Source: Nostoc edaphicum CCNP1411
GTDB lineage: Bacteria > Cyanobacteriota > Cyanobacteriia > Cyanobacteriales > Nostocaceae
Assembly (NCBI RefSeq): GCF_014023275.1
Contig: NZ_CP054694.1
Location: forward strand, 1-64,000
DNA length: 64,000 nt
Direction: 5' to 3'
The translations under genes and the position numbers were made by a program. This document shows, piece after piece, positions 8,325-18,053 of the stretch. The first letter of the stretch is position 1. Each line of letters begins with the position of its first letter. The notes below the pieces were generated by a model. The model saw only the letters and a program-made list of their open reading frames with translations, did not search any database and was not told the DNA's origin.

Positions 8325-9814
8325 TATTTAGACTCCTTAATATTTTGATGAATCCAATCTTGCCAAGCTTGACTAAGATAATTTAAGACTGAGGGACTGA
8401 ACTCATTTATATTACCATTGGGTAATTCTTTACTTTCTAATTCTTTTAGAGAATCGGCTAAATTGCGACCTTGAATAATAATTTTTACGACCTCAATTGA
8501 CCCCATACCTCGATTTGTTCCATATCCTAAAGCAATACGACCTTCAGCTAAATCTCGTAGAACTAAAAGTATCAGTGCAATCCCTGGCAGTTGATTTTCT
8601 TGAATACGCTTTAAATTCAACTGCAAGCGAATTGGTTGCCAATTCACTCCTATGAGTTCGATGTTACTATATAAAAAACTATCAGCAGCACCACCTGTCC
8701 AGCGATCAATTGCAACATGAAATGCTTGTTGAGTGGTTTGTAAATTAACCCTATTTAAATTTTGTCGCAAATCAGAATTGCTTTTTGATGATTGAATATC
8801 TGCCCAAGTATGATGATTAATTCTCATATTTGCATAACAGTCATCAATAAAAAGTGAACCAATACCTTTGTTATTTTGATTATTAGCTTTAGCTCTAACA
8901 CCAAATAAATCTTCAACTAAAGAAAGTTCAATTTGTTCCTGAAAATATTGCTGAGTTGGCCAATGACAAACCGTGCGGACTATACGTTCGGCTTGAGTGC
9001 GTAAAGCTCCTTTGATTGAGCTACCAGGAAGAACAAAAGAAAGGTGATTGTCAAATTCACTAACTAGAGGTAAGATATCGACTACAATTCCATCTCCCTC
9101 AGCTTTTACCATTACTGAAGTTTGGGGTTGCCAATGAATTTCAATAGTAATTTGAGAAGCTTGAGGAAATTGCCCATCGCTGTTGAATAAATCATTGAGA
9201 TTTAGGCGATCGCTATTACCCTGAAGCATTTTTAAGATGCCATTGCGATTACCCAAATTATGTTCACGAATACTTAAATTTTCTAGCTTAACTCTTCCTA
9301 GCCCTCTAGTTTTAGCAGCACCCAGGCGAATTTCCCCATTTTCTAAAGCTTTAAGCAGTTGAGCCAATAAAGCCTTCTCATTGTCAGACTTAGGAGAAAT
9401 ATCAAGGGTAATGTTTAGAGGGATTTTAGTTCCTTTGGGTAAAATTGCCCGGTTATACTTAAATTTATCTTCGGCAGTTCCCCAGATGCGATTGATGCCT
9501 ACTCCTTCACGAATTTCTGAGACTGCACCCTCAATAGCGGCATCTTCAACTAGAACAAAACTAGCATGACCAACTCTGCCGTTTTCCTCTTGAAATCCCC
9601 ATAAAGTTGCGAGAGTTGAATAATTAATAGACATTTCCATCCAGCCTCGCAATGCTCCTGCTAGGCTAGTTCCAGGAATGTAATATTGACCTTGACCATT
9701 GACTGCTAAAGCTAAATCAACTTGAGAATTGCCACCGATACCACCAACATGAATCGGACTTTGGGCAACTAAAGTCCCAGTAATATGAAGACGTGATTGA
9801 ATCTTCCGCGCCAT
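8324..9814 (-). CDS. Cas7-2x: two fused Csm3-like RNA-cleaving backbone subunits
   Basis: Two RAMP units lie in tandem. Unit one has SPIHVGGIGG, an aspartate at residue 33 (QVDLALAVNG) where Csm3 has its catalytic Asp, and IPGTSLAGALRG. Unit two has DGIVVDILPLVSEFDN and LPGSSIKGALRTQAERI, and ends in a glycine-rich GYGTNRGMGSIEV. The start at 9814 is supported by an AAGGAG ribosome site seven bases upstream; a longer frame to 9850 would overlap the preceding gene. Doubled Cas7 is the hallmark of the III-Dv layout, where it cleaves target RNA. The Asp placement suggests both units may be active. Confidence 0.85.
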   Translation of the reverse strand: MARKIQSRLHITGTLVAQSPIHVGGIGGNSQVDLALAVNGQGQYYIPGTSLAGALRGWMEMSINYSTLATLWGFQEENGRVGHASFVLVEDAAIEGAVSEIREGVGINRIWGTAEDKFKYNRAILPKGTKIPLNITLDISPKSDNEKALLAQLLKALENGEIRLGAAKTRGLGRVKLENLSIREHNLGNRNGILKMLQGNSDRLNLNDLFNSDGQFPQASQITIEIHWQPQTSVMVKAEGDGIVVDILPLVSEFDNHLSFVLPGSSIKGALRTQAERIVRTVCHWPTQQYFQEQIELSLVEDLFGVRAKANNQNNKGIGSLFIDDCYANMRINHHTWADIQSSKSNSDLRQNLNRVNLQTTQQAFHVAIDRWTGGAADSFLYSNIELIGVNWQPIRLQLNLKRIQENQLPGIALILLVLRDLAEGRIALGYGTNRGMGSIEVVKIIIQGRNLADSLKELESKELPNGNINEFSPSVLNYLSQAWQDWIHQNIKESK

Positions 9815-9818
9815 GCAA

Positions 9819-12335
9819 CTAGACTCCTTGGGTTTGAGTTGAGTAAGCATCTTTTTCTAAATCGCGTTTATGGGCGCGAATGCAGGCATCCACAAGAGCT
9901 TGTACGGCTTCCGTCCACAGTTGATCAGATTTTTGCCATTGTTCGTTGGTGATGTTGCGCCATTGTCTGGCTGTTAAATCTTGTTGTCCGGTTGAGGTCA
10001 GAGTTATTTCGGCGAAATTAAGATTTAGTGTGTTCCATATCTGATTTTCATCAGATATTAGGGCGCGAATTGTTTGCAAGCTTTGAGGCGACCATTTATC
10101 TTTACGGTTTGGTGTATCTTCCAAATTATTGAGCCATTGAGTAACTACTCCAGGTTCTCGTGGATTTTCTGGCTTGTGCAGTTGTCCCAGAATTGATTTT
10201 AAGGCTCCTAATTGGCTCATAGTGGGTTGATTAGGTGCTATCCCAAGACGATTGTTAGGACTAGCTGCTACTTGTAAAACTGCTCGACGGATGGCTTCGC
10301 GCCACGCCGCTTTTTCGACAATCCGGGCATAAGTAAAAGCGCGATCGCTAAGAGTAATTAACCTCTGAGATGAATTATTTTTAGGTTCCTTATTGTTTTC
10401 TGTATTGTCTTGTTGCAGATTTGATGTTTCTCTCAGTAAAAGTGGGTCATTAAAACAAACTTGACCATAACCTTCCGCTCGACGTTCACCAATGCCACTT
10501 GCTTCTATTTGTGATAATTTTGATGCGTCAAGTTGTCCATTAACATTGAATACAACACAAGTTCCCGCAGCCAAACCAACTAAGGAAGGTCGAGGTAATC
10601 CCCATCGCACTTGCCAAGATTCAATTCGATGCTGACGAGCGATTAACGAAAGTTTGTCATGCTCTTGCTTTTGAATTTCCAGTTTTACACCTAGAACTGT
10701 TTCTAATTCTTTAACTAAATCGCCAATAGAAGTGCTTGGTCGCAGTCGCTCATCTCTGAGTAGAATGTCAGAAAGTAGCCAGACGGTTAATTGTGAATTA
10801 TTAGTTGAATTATTTTGATGAATATCTTGCGGTTTACCCAAAACTTTTATATCAACAGCACCATAGTCATCTTTTTTTGATTGCCCTAAACGGTCTTTTC
10901 CGTTAAGACAATCCCACCAATTTGCTTTCTTTTGTTTGAATAAATCTGCCCAACTTTTTCTCAATCTAAGTTCAGCTTTTAATTGAGTTCCTGGTTGAAT
11001 AGCTTCATAGCTGTAAACACCGCCTACATCACTGGTAGGACGCTGATATTTATCTTCTATAGTACTGTGAGTGCCAACAGTCAGGTTAATTTTGGCATAC
11101 TGTGGTAAATGAGAGTTGTTAGTAGAGCCAATATAGCCTGTACGATAACCTTTTAACTGTTGATTATTTGGTTCAGATTCTAAAAAGCGGTTATATACTT
11201 TACCGCCTTTTTCTATGCCGCCGCCTAGTTTTTCATAAAAAAGTGGCAGAGGGATCGGTCTTCCTTGCTGTTCGCCAACTTCTAAAGTAGCGTTAGTTAC
11301 TAGGATATCGCCACGAGCGATCGCACTTCTTAAATGAATCCCCAAATTGCTGAGTTTTCTGCTAACCAATCGTAGTAGATGAGTGCCTGGGATATAATCA
11401 AGCGTTTCTGTAATATTACCAACGGTTCGCTGAGAAATAATTACAGGAGACTTAGTAATAATTTGCAACGGAATATACAACCAATTATCATTTTCAGTTG
11501 CTGTTATTTGAATATCTTCTGTATTTATATCTGCATACTTTTTATCTAAATCAGGGACAGTAGGCGCTTCTGGATTATCTACAAGCCAATTAATCCAAGA
11601 TGGGATGTCTTCTGCAACCACTAACTGACACTTACCTGCACCTCTGCGTCGCTTGCCACCTAAACGTTCTACTAATTGAGTTCCGGCAATTAATAGTGCG
11701 TAAGCTGTACATTTTTGATTCTCATCTTCTGGTAAATTTATTTCACATTTTGCCTCTAATATTGTCCCACCTCTAACCATTTCCTCAAATCTTAAACACT
11801 CTTCTTCTGCACAACCAGATTTAGAATTAATTTGAATACCTGGTTTCACAAAAGTTAAAGCTTCTCTTAATTGAGGTTTATCTTTTAATAGTGTTGCTAA
11901 ATTTTCAGGTAAATAAGCTGCACGAATTGATAAAGCTGCTGAACGTGGTGATGTTTCGATAGCTTGTACAGCAATATTAGGTTGCTCTCCAAATAAATAA
12001 TCTACCCATTTTTGCCAAACACCATTTTCGCTCCCATTATCTAAACCTAGTGCCACTAACTCACAAGCATCTCGCCAGATACCAGTAAGAGTTTTAGCTG
12101 GAATATAAGGAAGTTTATCTTGATTGCGCTGTACTAAACTGTCAATATCCCCAGTAATTCCAGCACCACAGCCAATATGCCAGTCACTGATAAGTTTTAT
12201 ATGAGCAGAGAATATTTTAGGTGCTGGAGGTAAATTTTTATGTTGAGTTTTGGAAGGCTGAACTGTATTTTTAACAGGCTTATTATTGGAAATAGCAGCC
12301 TTTTTTGAATGTTTTTTAGGCTTATTCTTGCTCAT
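9819..12335 (-). CDS. Large multi-RAMP protein (Cas7-5-11-like / Csx10-like)
   Basis: The 838-residue protein has a Lys-rich start, then a Cas7-like unit (SDWHIGCGAGITGDIDSLVQ; YIPAKTLTGIWRDACELV; RLGGKRRRGAGKCQL), a second RAMP-like unit with LIARQHRIESWQVRWGLPRP and IEASGIGERRAEGYGQVCF, and a helical C-terminal part (about 680-838) that could correspond to Cas11. This order fits the fused Cas7-Cas5-Cas11 subunit of III-Dv complexes; annotation as Csx10 is the alternative name. The DIDS aspartates near residue 65 are candidates for the RNA-cleaving site. It overlaps cas10 by 14 bases and is followed closely by Cas7-2x. Confidence 0.75.
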   Translation of the reverse strand: MSKNKPKKHSKKAAISNNKPVKNTVQPSKTQHKNLPPAPKIFSAHIKLISDWHIGCGAGITGDIDSLVQRNQDKLPYIPAKTLTGIWRDACELVALGLDNGSENGVWQKWVDYLFGEQPNIAVQAIETSPRSAALSIRAAYLPENLATLLKDKPQLREALTFVKPGIQINSKSGCAEEECLRFEEMVRGGTILEAKCEINLPEDENQKCTAYALLIAGTQLVERLGGKRRRGAGKCQLVVAEDIPSWINWLVDNPEAPTVPDLDKKYADINTEDIQITATENDNWLYIPLQIITKSPVIISQRTVGNITETLDYIPGTHLLRLVSRKLSNLGIHLRSAIARGDILVTNATLEVGEQQGRPIPLPLFYEKLGGGIEKGGKVYNRFLESEPNNQQLKGYRTGYIGSTNNSHLPQYAKINLTVGTHSTIEDKYQRPTSDVGGVYSYEAIQPGTQLKAELRLRKSWADLFKQKKANWWDCLNGKDRLGQSKKDDYGAVDIKVLGKPQDIHQNNSTNNSQLTVWLLSDILLRDERLRPSTSIGDLVKELETVLGVKLEIQKQEHDKLSLIARQHRIESWQVRWGLPRPSLVGLAAGTCVVFNVNGQLDASKLSQIEASGIGERRAEGYGQVCFNDPLLLRETSNLQQDNTENNKEPKNNSSQRLITLSDRAFTYARIVEKAAWREAIRRAVLQVAASPNNRLGIAPNQPTMSQLGALKSILGQLHKPENPREPGVVTQWLNNLEDTPNRKDKWSPQSLQTIRALISDENQIWNTLNLNFAEITLTSTGQQDLTARQWRNITNEQWQKSDQLWTEAVQALVDACIRAHKRDLEKDAYSTQTQGV

Positions 12336-14130
12336 CAGAATTGCTCTCTATATTTAAAAAATCGGCTGCATCCATAGCATCTAATAATCCAGTCATATAA
12401 ATTGCAGATTCAGGTTCTTTCTCTAGTCCAGATTCAGGTTCTTTTGCAAACAGAGAATCTTCACTTTCTACCAGTTTTATAATTGCATCATAATAGCGAT
12501 CGCGGATTAATTTATACCTAGCATCGGCAAATACTCTACCAAAAAACAAGCCTTTTCTAAGGTCGTGCATTTGGCTATTTGGCAATTTCCGTTTACCATC
12601 ATGATCTAGACTCACCAAAATTTTTACTCTATTTTGTAACTGTTCCCAATGATGAAATTCAGCCCAATCTTTATGTTGGGCTACTTGGAGCTTATCTGTA
12701 TCAGTTATCACATAAGGTCTAGTATAGAGTAAACTTGTATCTGCTTCATTATTAATAGTTAATTTCTCTCGAATTATATCGAGTTCCACATCGCTAGAAT
12801 CATAAAGTATGTGAAAATCTAAAGCTGAACATGGGTAAGGTTTATTAGTTTCAGTATTTACTACTATTTTCTTTACCTTTTTGGCAGATTGCATCAAATC
12901 TTCAGCTAACTCATAAGCAACAGAGAAAGGAAAGTGAGGTTTGATAATCGCTATACCTGCACAAGCAGAAAGACACTCTACTTTGAGAGATTTCATAGCA
13001 ATTTTAGGAATAATTCCATTTAAATGTTCTTGAGAATTGGTTTCTTTTTCAAAATTGACTAAGAAATTCTCAGTAAATTTTAAAGCAGACTTTCCATCAC
13101 AAATAACGGTTAAATCATCTCCACCAATAATTAATGGTATTACAGAAATTAAACCATCTTTTTCATGTTCAAAAATACCTAAAGATGATAAAAACGCTTT
13201 TTCTGTACATATATCTAGTGCAATTGAAAATTGCCTATACTGCTCTACATAATCTCTGTTACTGAGATTTTTTCCAAAATCTAGAAAAATTTCTCCTAAA
13301 CCGTTACCATCTGCATGAACTACTGCTATCCATTCTAGCGGACGAGTTAATTTTTCTTGATTGTCTAAACCCTCTAAACTATCTTCTTGAATTTCCTCAG
13401 AGAAGTTTTGCTTCCTCAGTTCTTCATCTAAAGCTCTAAGATTAGGAGCTAATTTAATATTCAGTTCATTTCTTGATAAAACTTCTCTAATTCTAATAAA
13501 TCCATCACGGCTATATTGACGTTTACTACAACTAACTTGAGAACGAAGTACAGTTTTTTCTTCATTATCTTGTTTAAATTGTTCTACATGAGAAGCAGGC
13601 AAGCCACTGGTAGAACATTCATCTATTACAGGTAAACGTAAGAATCGTAAATTATGAGAAGGTCTTTGAGAGCGCACAAGCTCAAATTTTTTATGAACTT
13701 TGCGATTAATATCTCCTAAATTATTTTCATCCCAATTAAATTTTTCAAAAACTCCACAAATATCTAAACCAGGAGCTTCAATTAGAGCTTTATGGGTGAC
13801 TTTTTGAATTAATTTATAAGCATATTCTTTATCTTTAGCTAGTAAAAGTGCTTTCCCGGAAGTTGCAATAATAACTTCGATGTTAACACCTTCAGAGTCA
13901 TTAATATGTTTATTCAATTGAGGATTTAGTATTTTTTTTCTTAACTCATTACTTCCAGATTTAGTCCACAGCGATAATTGTGGAGTATGGTTAATTTCTG
14001 CAACTGCATCTAGTACCCACTTAGTTCCAGCTAAATAAGTTAATTCAGAAGCACCAATATTTTCTTTAAGTTTGTTAGTAGAAAAAATATAGTTTTGATT
14101 GCCAGATGTTTCAATTAATACTAAATACAT
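12322..14130 (-). CDS. cas10: Cas10 with intact GGDD cyclase motif, no HD domain
   Basis: The 602-residue protein starts directly with a palm-like segment (MYLVLIETSGNQNYIF) and lacks an N-terminal HD nuclease motif. The palm has WIAVVHADGNGLGEIF and, near residue 335, PLIIGGDDLTVICDG, the GGDD signature for cyclic oligoadenylate synthesis. It is the first gene of the effector operon, with a 14-base overlap into the next gene. Expected role: large subunit of the type III complex that converts ATP into cyclic oligoadenylate on target RNA binding. DNA cleavage is unlikely without HD. The CARF and Csx3 genes nearby fit a signalling strategy. Confidence 0.9.
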   Translation of the reverse strand: MYLVLIETSGNQNYIFSTNKLKENIGASELTYLAGTKWVLDAVAEINHTPQLSLWTKSGSNELRKKILNPQLNKHINDSEGVNIEVIIATSGKALLLAKDKEYAYKLIQKVTHKALIEAPGLDICGVFEKFNWDENNLGDINRKVHKKFELVRSQRPSHNLRFLRLPVIDECSTSGLPASHVEQFKQDNEEKTVLRSQVSCSKRQYSRDGFIRIREVLSRNELNIKLAPNLRALDEELRKQNFSEEIQEDSLEGLDNQEKLTRPLEWIAVVHADGNGLGEIFLDFGKNLSNRDYVEQYRQFSIALDICTEKAFLSSLGIFEHEKDGLISVIPLIIGGDDLTVICDGKSALKFTENFLVNFEKETNSQEHLNGIIPKIAMKSLKVECLSACAGIAIIKPHFPFSVAYELAEDLMQSAKKVKKIVVNTETNKPYPCSALDFHILYDSSDVELDIIREKLTINNEADTSLLYTRPYVITDTDKLQVAQHKDWAEFHHWEQLQNRVKILVSLDHDGKRKLPNSQMHDLRKGLFFGRVFADARYKLIRDRYYDAIIKLVESEDSLFAKEPESGLEKEPESAIYMTGLLDAMDAADFLNIESNSDEQE

Positions 14131-14180
14131 AATTTGCTTAATATTGAGTCTTAGCTAATTTAGATTTATCCATCAAATAA

Positions 14181-15134
14181 CTAATTTTTGGCGATAAAAA
14201 GTGACTTTACATACTTAAGTATATTTTCTGGAACACCTTTTGTTTGCCCCCGCAGCCAAGGGCCACTTGTAATTTCCAAATATGGTTCTGACCGATGCAC
14301 CTCTTCTACTTCTGCCAAACTACTATGAATTACTGCCACAGGTATTAAATTTCCTCTATCTCGACAAAATTCATGCCATGCACCTATCTCTTCTGGTTTA
14401 GAACTAATAATCAAGTAGTGGGTACAAGCTTCTAAAATTGGTAGTTTCTCCGGCTGTACCATACCACCAACATCCACAATTACCAAAGACTTCTGCCGTC
14501 GCAATTGTAGTATTGCTTGAGCATGATAGGGAAAAAACCGTTCTGTTAATACACCTTTATTGCGTAGTTTGAAGCCTTCTATTTCCTCATCTGTCGTTTG
14601 GCTACTTAATTCCAAAACATAGTTACCTTCTCCATCCCAGTGAGCGCGTTGCAGGTAAATATCAGAATGGTCAGACAATAGCGCTTGAAACAAAGCATGA
14701 GATAGTACACTTTTACCACTATCTGGTGGGCCTACGACCATTAACGCCGGACATAATCCAGTCTCAACATTTCTTTTCTCCTGAGCAAGCACATGATTTT
14801 GTCGTCCATTTGGTGGATTCACAGGAATTACTTGACCAATGCAGACTTGACGTGAGTTCGTTGCGGATACAACTGCTCCCAGGCGAGGGTCATAGCAAGC
14901 CACCCAAGCAGTAGGATGTAGGGCATGAGTGAGGTAAGAATAAAGCCACATCGGTGCGCGACCTGAAATTATCACACCACCTGTAGTATCAATACCAGAG
15001 GGCAGTTCTAGATTTTTGATATTTTGTGGTTCTATCAGGCGATCGCTACTAGTCAACTCAACCGATAGTACTTGGTATTTCAAATTTTGTACAACCAGCG
15101 ATTCACTTAGGTATAAGCGCAGAGGTGTAATCAT
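14181..15134 (-). CDS. csx3: Csx3 (Crn3-type) domain fused to a P-loop ATPase
   Basis: The N-terminal third carries the Csx3 fold signature (DTTGGVIISGRAPMWLYSYL, then HPTAWVACYDPRLGAVV), and the C-terminal two thirds carry a Walker A motif (VVGPPDSGKSVLSHAL) and a Walker B-like SLVIVDVGG. Csx3/Crn3 proteins degrade cyclic tetra-adenylate, so the fusion should act as an off-switch or a modulator of Cas10 signalling; what the ATPase half does is not clear. It precedes cas10 on the same strand with a 50-base gap. A perfect palindrome lies about 50 bases before its start (15185-15210). Confidence 0.85.
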   Translation of the reverse strand: MITPLRLYLSESLVVQNLKYQVLSVELTSSDRLIEPQNIKNLELPSGIDTTGGVIISGRAPMWLYSYLTHALHPTAWVACYDPRLGAVVSATNSRQVCIGQVIPVNPPNGRQNHVLAQEKRNVETGLCPALMVVGPPDSGKSVLSHALFQALLSDHSDIYLQRAHWDGEGNYVLELSSQTTDEEIEGFKLRNKGVLTERFFPYHAQAILQLRRQKSLVIVDVGGMVQPEKLPILEACTHYLIISSKPEEIGAWHEFCRDRGNLIPVAVIHSSLAEVEEVHRSEPYLEITSGPWLRGQTKGVPENILKYVKSLFIAKN

Positions 15135-15184
15135 GCCCTCCTGAAATTTTTAGTATTTTTTATTTCTCTGTCATTATGCCATTC

Positions 15185-15210
15185 TTAGTAGAAGACCCCT
15201 CTTCTACTAA
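15185..15210. promoter_or_regulatory. Perfect inverted repeat between csx3 and the WYL gene
   Basis: The half-sites TTAGTAGAAGA and TCTTCTACTAA flank a CCCC loop, giving 11 perfect base pairs. The site sits in the 281-base divergent region between the effector operon (start 15134, minus) and the regulator gene (15416, plus). It could be an operator for the regulator or an RNA hairpin in the csx3 leader transcript. The rest of the gap is AT-rich and shows nothing else clear to me. Confidence 0.6.
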
Positions 15211-15415
15211 ATCTGTTATGTTTAAAAATAGGATTAAAGCAAAAGATGAGTCTCCAGCAATTAACCCATAAAACAACTGATTTGTAGGAATTTTTCCAGT
15301 TTACCAGCTTTTTATGCTCATCTAAGCGTAGTTTGTTAAGTATCATTAAACACTGTTTTTTTTGGAGAAATTTCAAACTGTTTGTACTACCTAATTGAAT
15401 AGATAGGTTATAAAT

Positions 15416-16933
15416 TTGACTCAAGAATTTTATTTACCACCTACTCCCCAAATTTTACAATGGCTAGCAGGAGGACAATTAGCGAATCGGCTAGTGCGAT
15501 CGCTGCGATTATTGGTATTGATCGACAAATTGTATAGTGGTAAGACAGACTGGGCAGATAAAATTCCTAGAGTTTTCACATACTCACAGCTGCGCGATCG
15601 CTTGTTTGCCTATCGTCACCCCAAAAACGATAGATTAAATGCTCAACAAATTACAGTGCAGTGTAGCGATATCCGATGTATTTGTCATCAGACTTTCTCA
15701 GAAATTGTATTTGAGCAGAACTTCCAGCAAAGTGAAGCTCAATGGCTTGAGCAAATTATCTTGCTGACTGGGATAAATAAAGAAGAACTCCAAAAGGTAC
15801 TGCAAGAACGTCCCTTTGCTACCGTGCATCGTTCCATCCGCGATGACCTCAAGCAGTTAATCCAGCTAGGGTGGTTACATCAGGCTGGACAAGGAAAATA
15901 TCAGTATTTGGCAAGAGAAGAACTACCTCAACTGCCAACTCAATTAGAGGCTGACTCTAGCTTACCAAAGCTAACCAGCCTACCTAGTTTGTCTCACCTC
16001 TCTGAACAACAAACTTGGGAACTGTTGCGAGTCTTGGAATCAATCTCCTTTGTACAGCCAAACTTGTCGTCAATTATAGAAAAGTTATGGCAGCAAATAA
16101 CAGATAGTTCCCCATCTGGAACACTACATCAACAAGATCCACAGCAAAGGATATTTCTACATCTGGACTACATTCTTTCTCCACAGATGCAAGACTGTGT
16201 AGACAATTACCAGGAACAGATAGAGCAGCTTTGGTACAAACCTCCTGGTGGGGTAGTGCAATTTGAATATTGGATTGCAGCGACAGAGAGTAAAGTAAAA
16301 ATTACTGTTTACCCAGTATGTTTGCATTACGTGCGCCGTGCTAAATACCTGAGTGCTTACGGCATAGACCCCGATGGTAATATAGCATGGCACAATTATC
16401 GCTTAGATCGGATTGCTGGCGATCGCGTTCCGTCCAGTGTAGGCGATCGCCTAAAAGTCCTGGCTTGGGGCGACCCCCTTGTTCCTCAAGAATTGAAACA
16501 GATGTGGCATACAGGAAGTTTGCCTACACCAGAATATATTGCTGGCGAATTGAAAGCTGCTTGGGGTTTCAATTTCTATTTCAAAAAAGAATTACTTATC
16601 CTCCGTTTCCCAGCAGATTTTGCCAAGTGGTATGTAGATAACACCACAAGACATTCTACTTTTCGTGCAGTTTTACACAATCAATTACCACAGTTGATTG
16701 TTAAGAATATTCCAAATGAGCAGGAGCGTGAACAGTTATTAAAAATTGTCAGTCAATGCCCAACAGATGATGCTTATTACATTGCCTGGATACGTACTGG
16801 TGATATCAATGTTCTTATGCGTTTGCGAGAATGGCGACCAAATGGCGAAGTTATTGCCCCTTTATCTATTCGTTACCAAATGAGAGCAGAAGCGGAACAA
16901 GAATTCAAAAATTATCAAGCGTTATTGGGCTGA
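15416..16933 (+). CDS. CRISPR-associated WYL-type regulator (TIGR03985-like)
   Basis: The 505-residue protein has an N-terminal region with likely helix-turn-helix elements (ATVHRSIRDDLKQLIQLGWL, near residues 140-160) and a WYL-like domain around 270-330 (VQFEYWIAATESKVKITVYP, HNYRLDRIAGDRV). WYL regulators commonly control CRISPR loci and may sense nucleotides. The start is a TTG at 15416, because an in-frame stop lies just upstream and no ATG is available there. It is divergent from the effector operon, so it is well placed to control it; the intervening palindrome is a candidate site. Confidence 0.75.
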   Translation: MTQEFYLPPTPQILQWLAGGQLANRLVRSLRLLVLIDKLYSGKTDWADKIPRVFTYSQLRDRLFAYRHPKNDRLNAQQITVQCSDIRCICHQTFSEIVFEQNFQQSEAQWLEQIILLTGINKEELQKVLQERPFATVHRSIRDDLKQLIQLGWLHQAGQGKYQYLAREELPQLPTQLEADSSLPKLTSLPSLSHLSEQQTWELLRVLESISFVQPNLSSIIEKLWQQITDSSPSGTLHQQDPQQRIFLHLDYILSPQMQDCVDNYQEQIEQLWYKPPGGVVQFEYWIAATESKVKITVYPVCLHYVRRAKYLSAYGIDPDGNIAWHNYRLDRIAGDRVPSSVGDRLKVLAWGDPLVPQELKQMWHTGSLPTPEYIAGELKAAWGFNFYFKKELLILRFPADFAKWYVDNTTRHSTFRAVLHNQLPQLIVKNIPNEQEREQLLKIVSQCPTDDAYYIAWIRTGDINVLMRLREWRPNGEVIAPLSIRYQMRAEAEQEFKNYQALLG

Positions 16934-17028
16934 ATAAGCTGCATATAAGTTAAGATGAGCTTTTCTGATTTCTACAGTCCTTTGAACACCAGAAATAATC
17001 ACAATACTTTTCGGTTAAGGCTGATTAT

Positions 17029-17062
17029 TGTAGAGACGACGATTTATCGCGTCTTTGTGATG
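17029..17062. repeat. Nostoc-type dispersed repeat (GTAGAGACG family)
   Basis: In the 170-base gap before the CARF-membrane gene, TGTAGAGACGACGATTTATC followed by GCGTCTTTG forms an imperfect hairpin. I know this word as a common intergenic repeat of Nostoc-like genomes. No gene or strong terminator is otherwise visible in the gap. Confidence 0.5.
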
Positions 17063-17102
17063 TTGTTATCAACGATATTTCCACTTATATTTGTTCACCT
17101 GA

Positions 17103-17963
17103 ATGAAAATGCTTGTACCTAAAAATAACAACTCTCCTCAGCTAGAAAACATATTTTCACCCCGTTCACCAGTAGATTTTTTAGGATTTGCTGTAGTTGG
17201 GGTTATTATTAATCTACTCTCTGGTGGCGATCCTCTTGGATTTTTGGGAGTAGCCGTTTTGTTTATTTATTGGTTTTGGTTAGACTACCGAAGAACCAAA
17301 AAGCTATCTCAACGATTAGGGTTATCTTTCAAGAGTAAAGAACCTGCTAAAGGAGCCAAAGGATTGATTCTTTTGCTTAGTCCTTACTCACCTCGCCTAG
17401 AGTCTTTGAAAGATGAAAAACGGCTAAAACCACTAGTACAACATATTATTAATACACCTGTTGAGAAGTTGCAGCTTGCAGACTTTCAAGGTATTGATCT
17501 ATTCAACTCCAACCTTGTACCACAGATAAAAGCTGTAGAGTACCATATTAAAGAAGGTAACTTACGTGATGTTTGGTTAATTAGCAGTAAAAGCTACGAT
17601 TTGGTTAAAGGCTCTGAGATTACTGCCAAAATTTTGTCACAATATTTAAGTTTTGAATATGGGCAACGTCTAGAAGTCCACACTCAAGGTTATTGTGTGG
17701 AAGATTGGAATTATAAAAGGCTTTGGGAGATAGGAGATCAAATTTTCCGTGAATCAGATTACAAAGACGAGGCTGTAGTTGCTGACATCACTGGCGGAAC
17801 CAAGATGATGACTATGGCGCTGGCTATGTCTTGTGTCTCACCAAAGCGACGGATGCAATATATGGATGCACAACGTGACTGGCAAGGAAATCCTTTGCCG
17901 GTTGGTGAAATCAAACCTGTGGGTATTGATGTTGCTCCGATTATCCACGGTAACGGTAATTAA
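17103..17963 (+). CDS. Membrane-anchored CARF protein (Cam1-like architecture)
   Basis: Two hydrophobic helices lie at about residues 24-40 (VDFLGFAVVGVIINLL) and 45-60 (LGFLGVAVLFIYWFWL), followed by a basic turn (DYRRTKK). The soluble part has LILLLSPYSPRLESL and the CARF signature ADITGGTKMMTMALAM (227-242). Cyclic oligoadenylate sensing at a membrane is therefore likely. This recalls Cam1, a CARF protein that acts on membrane potential, but Cam1 has a single membrane helix and is shorter, so homology is not established. The gene lies between the WYL regulator and array 1, on the plus strand. Confidence 0.75.
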   Translation: MKMLVPKNNNSPQLENIFSPRSPVDFLGFAVVGVIINLLSGGDPLGFLGVAVLFIYWFWLDYRRTKKLSQRLGLSFKSKEPAKGAKGLILLLSPYSPRLESLKDEKRLKPLVQHIINTPVEKLQLADFQGIDLFNSNLVPQIKAVEYHIKEGNLRDVWLISSKSYDLVKGSEITAKILSQYLSFEYGQRLEVHTQGYCVEDWNYKRLWEIGDQIFRESDYKDEAVVADITGGTKMMTMALAMSCVSPKRRMQYMDAQRDWQGNPLPVGEIKPVGIDVAPIIHGNGN

Positions 17964-18053
17964 AGATAGCAGTTTATTAGCAGAATTATGTAGCGCAGTC
18001 CTTGAATATGGCAGGGCTGCGTTTTTTCCTTCAAAGTTATTGGTTGAGGAATC

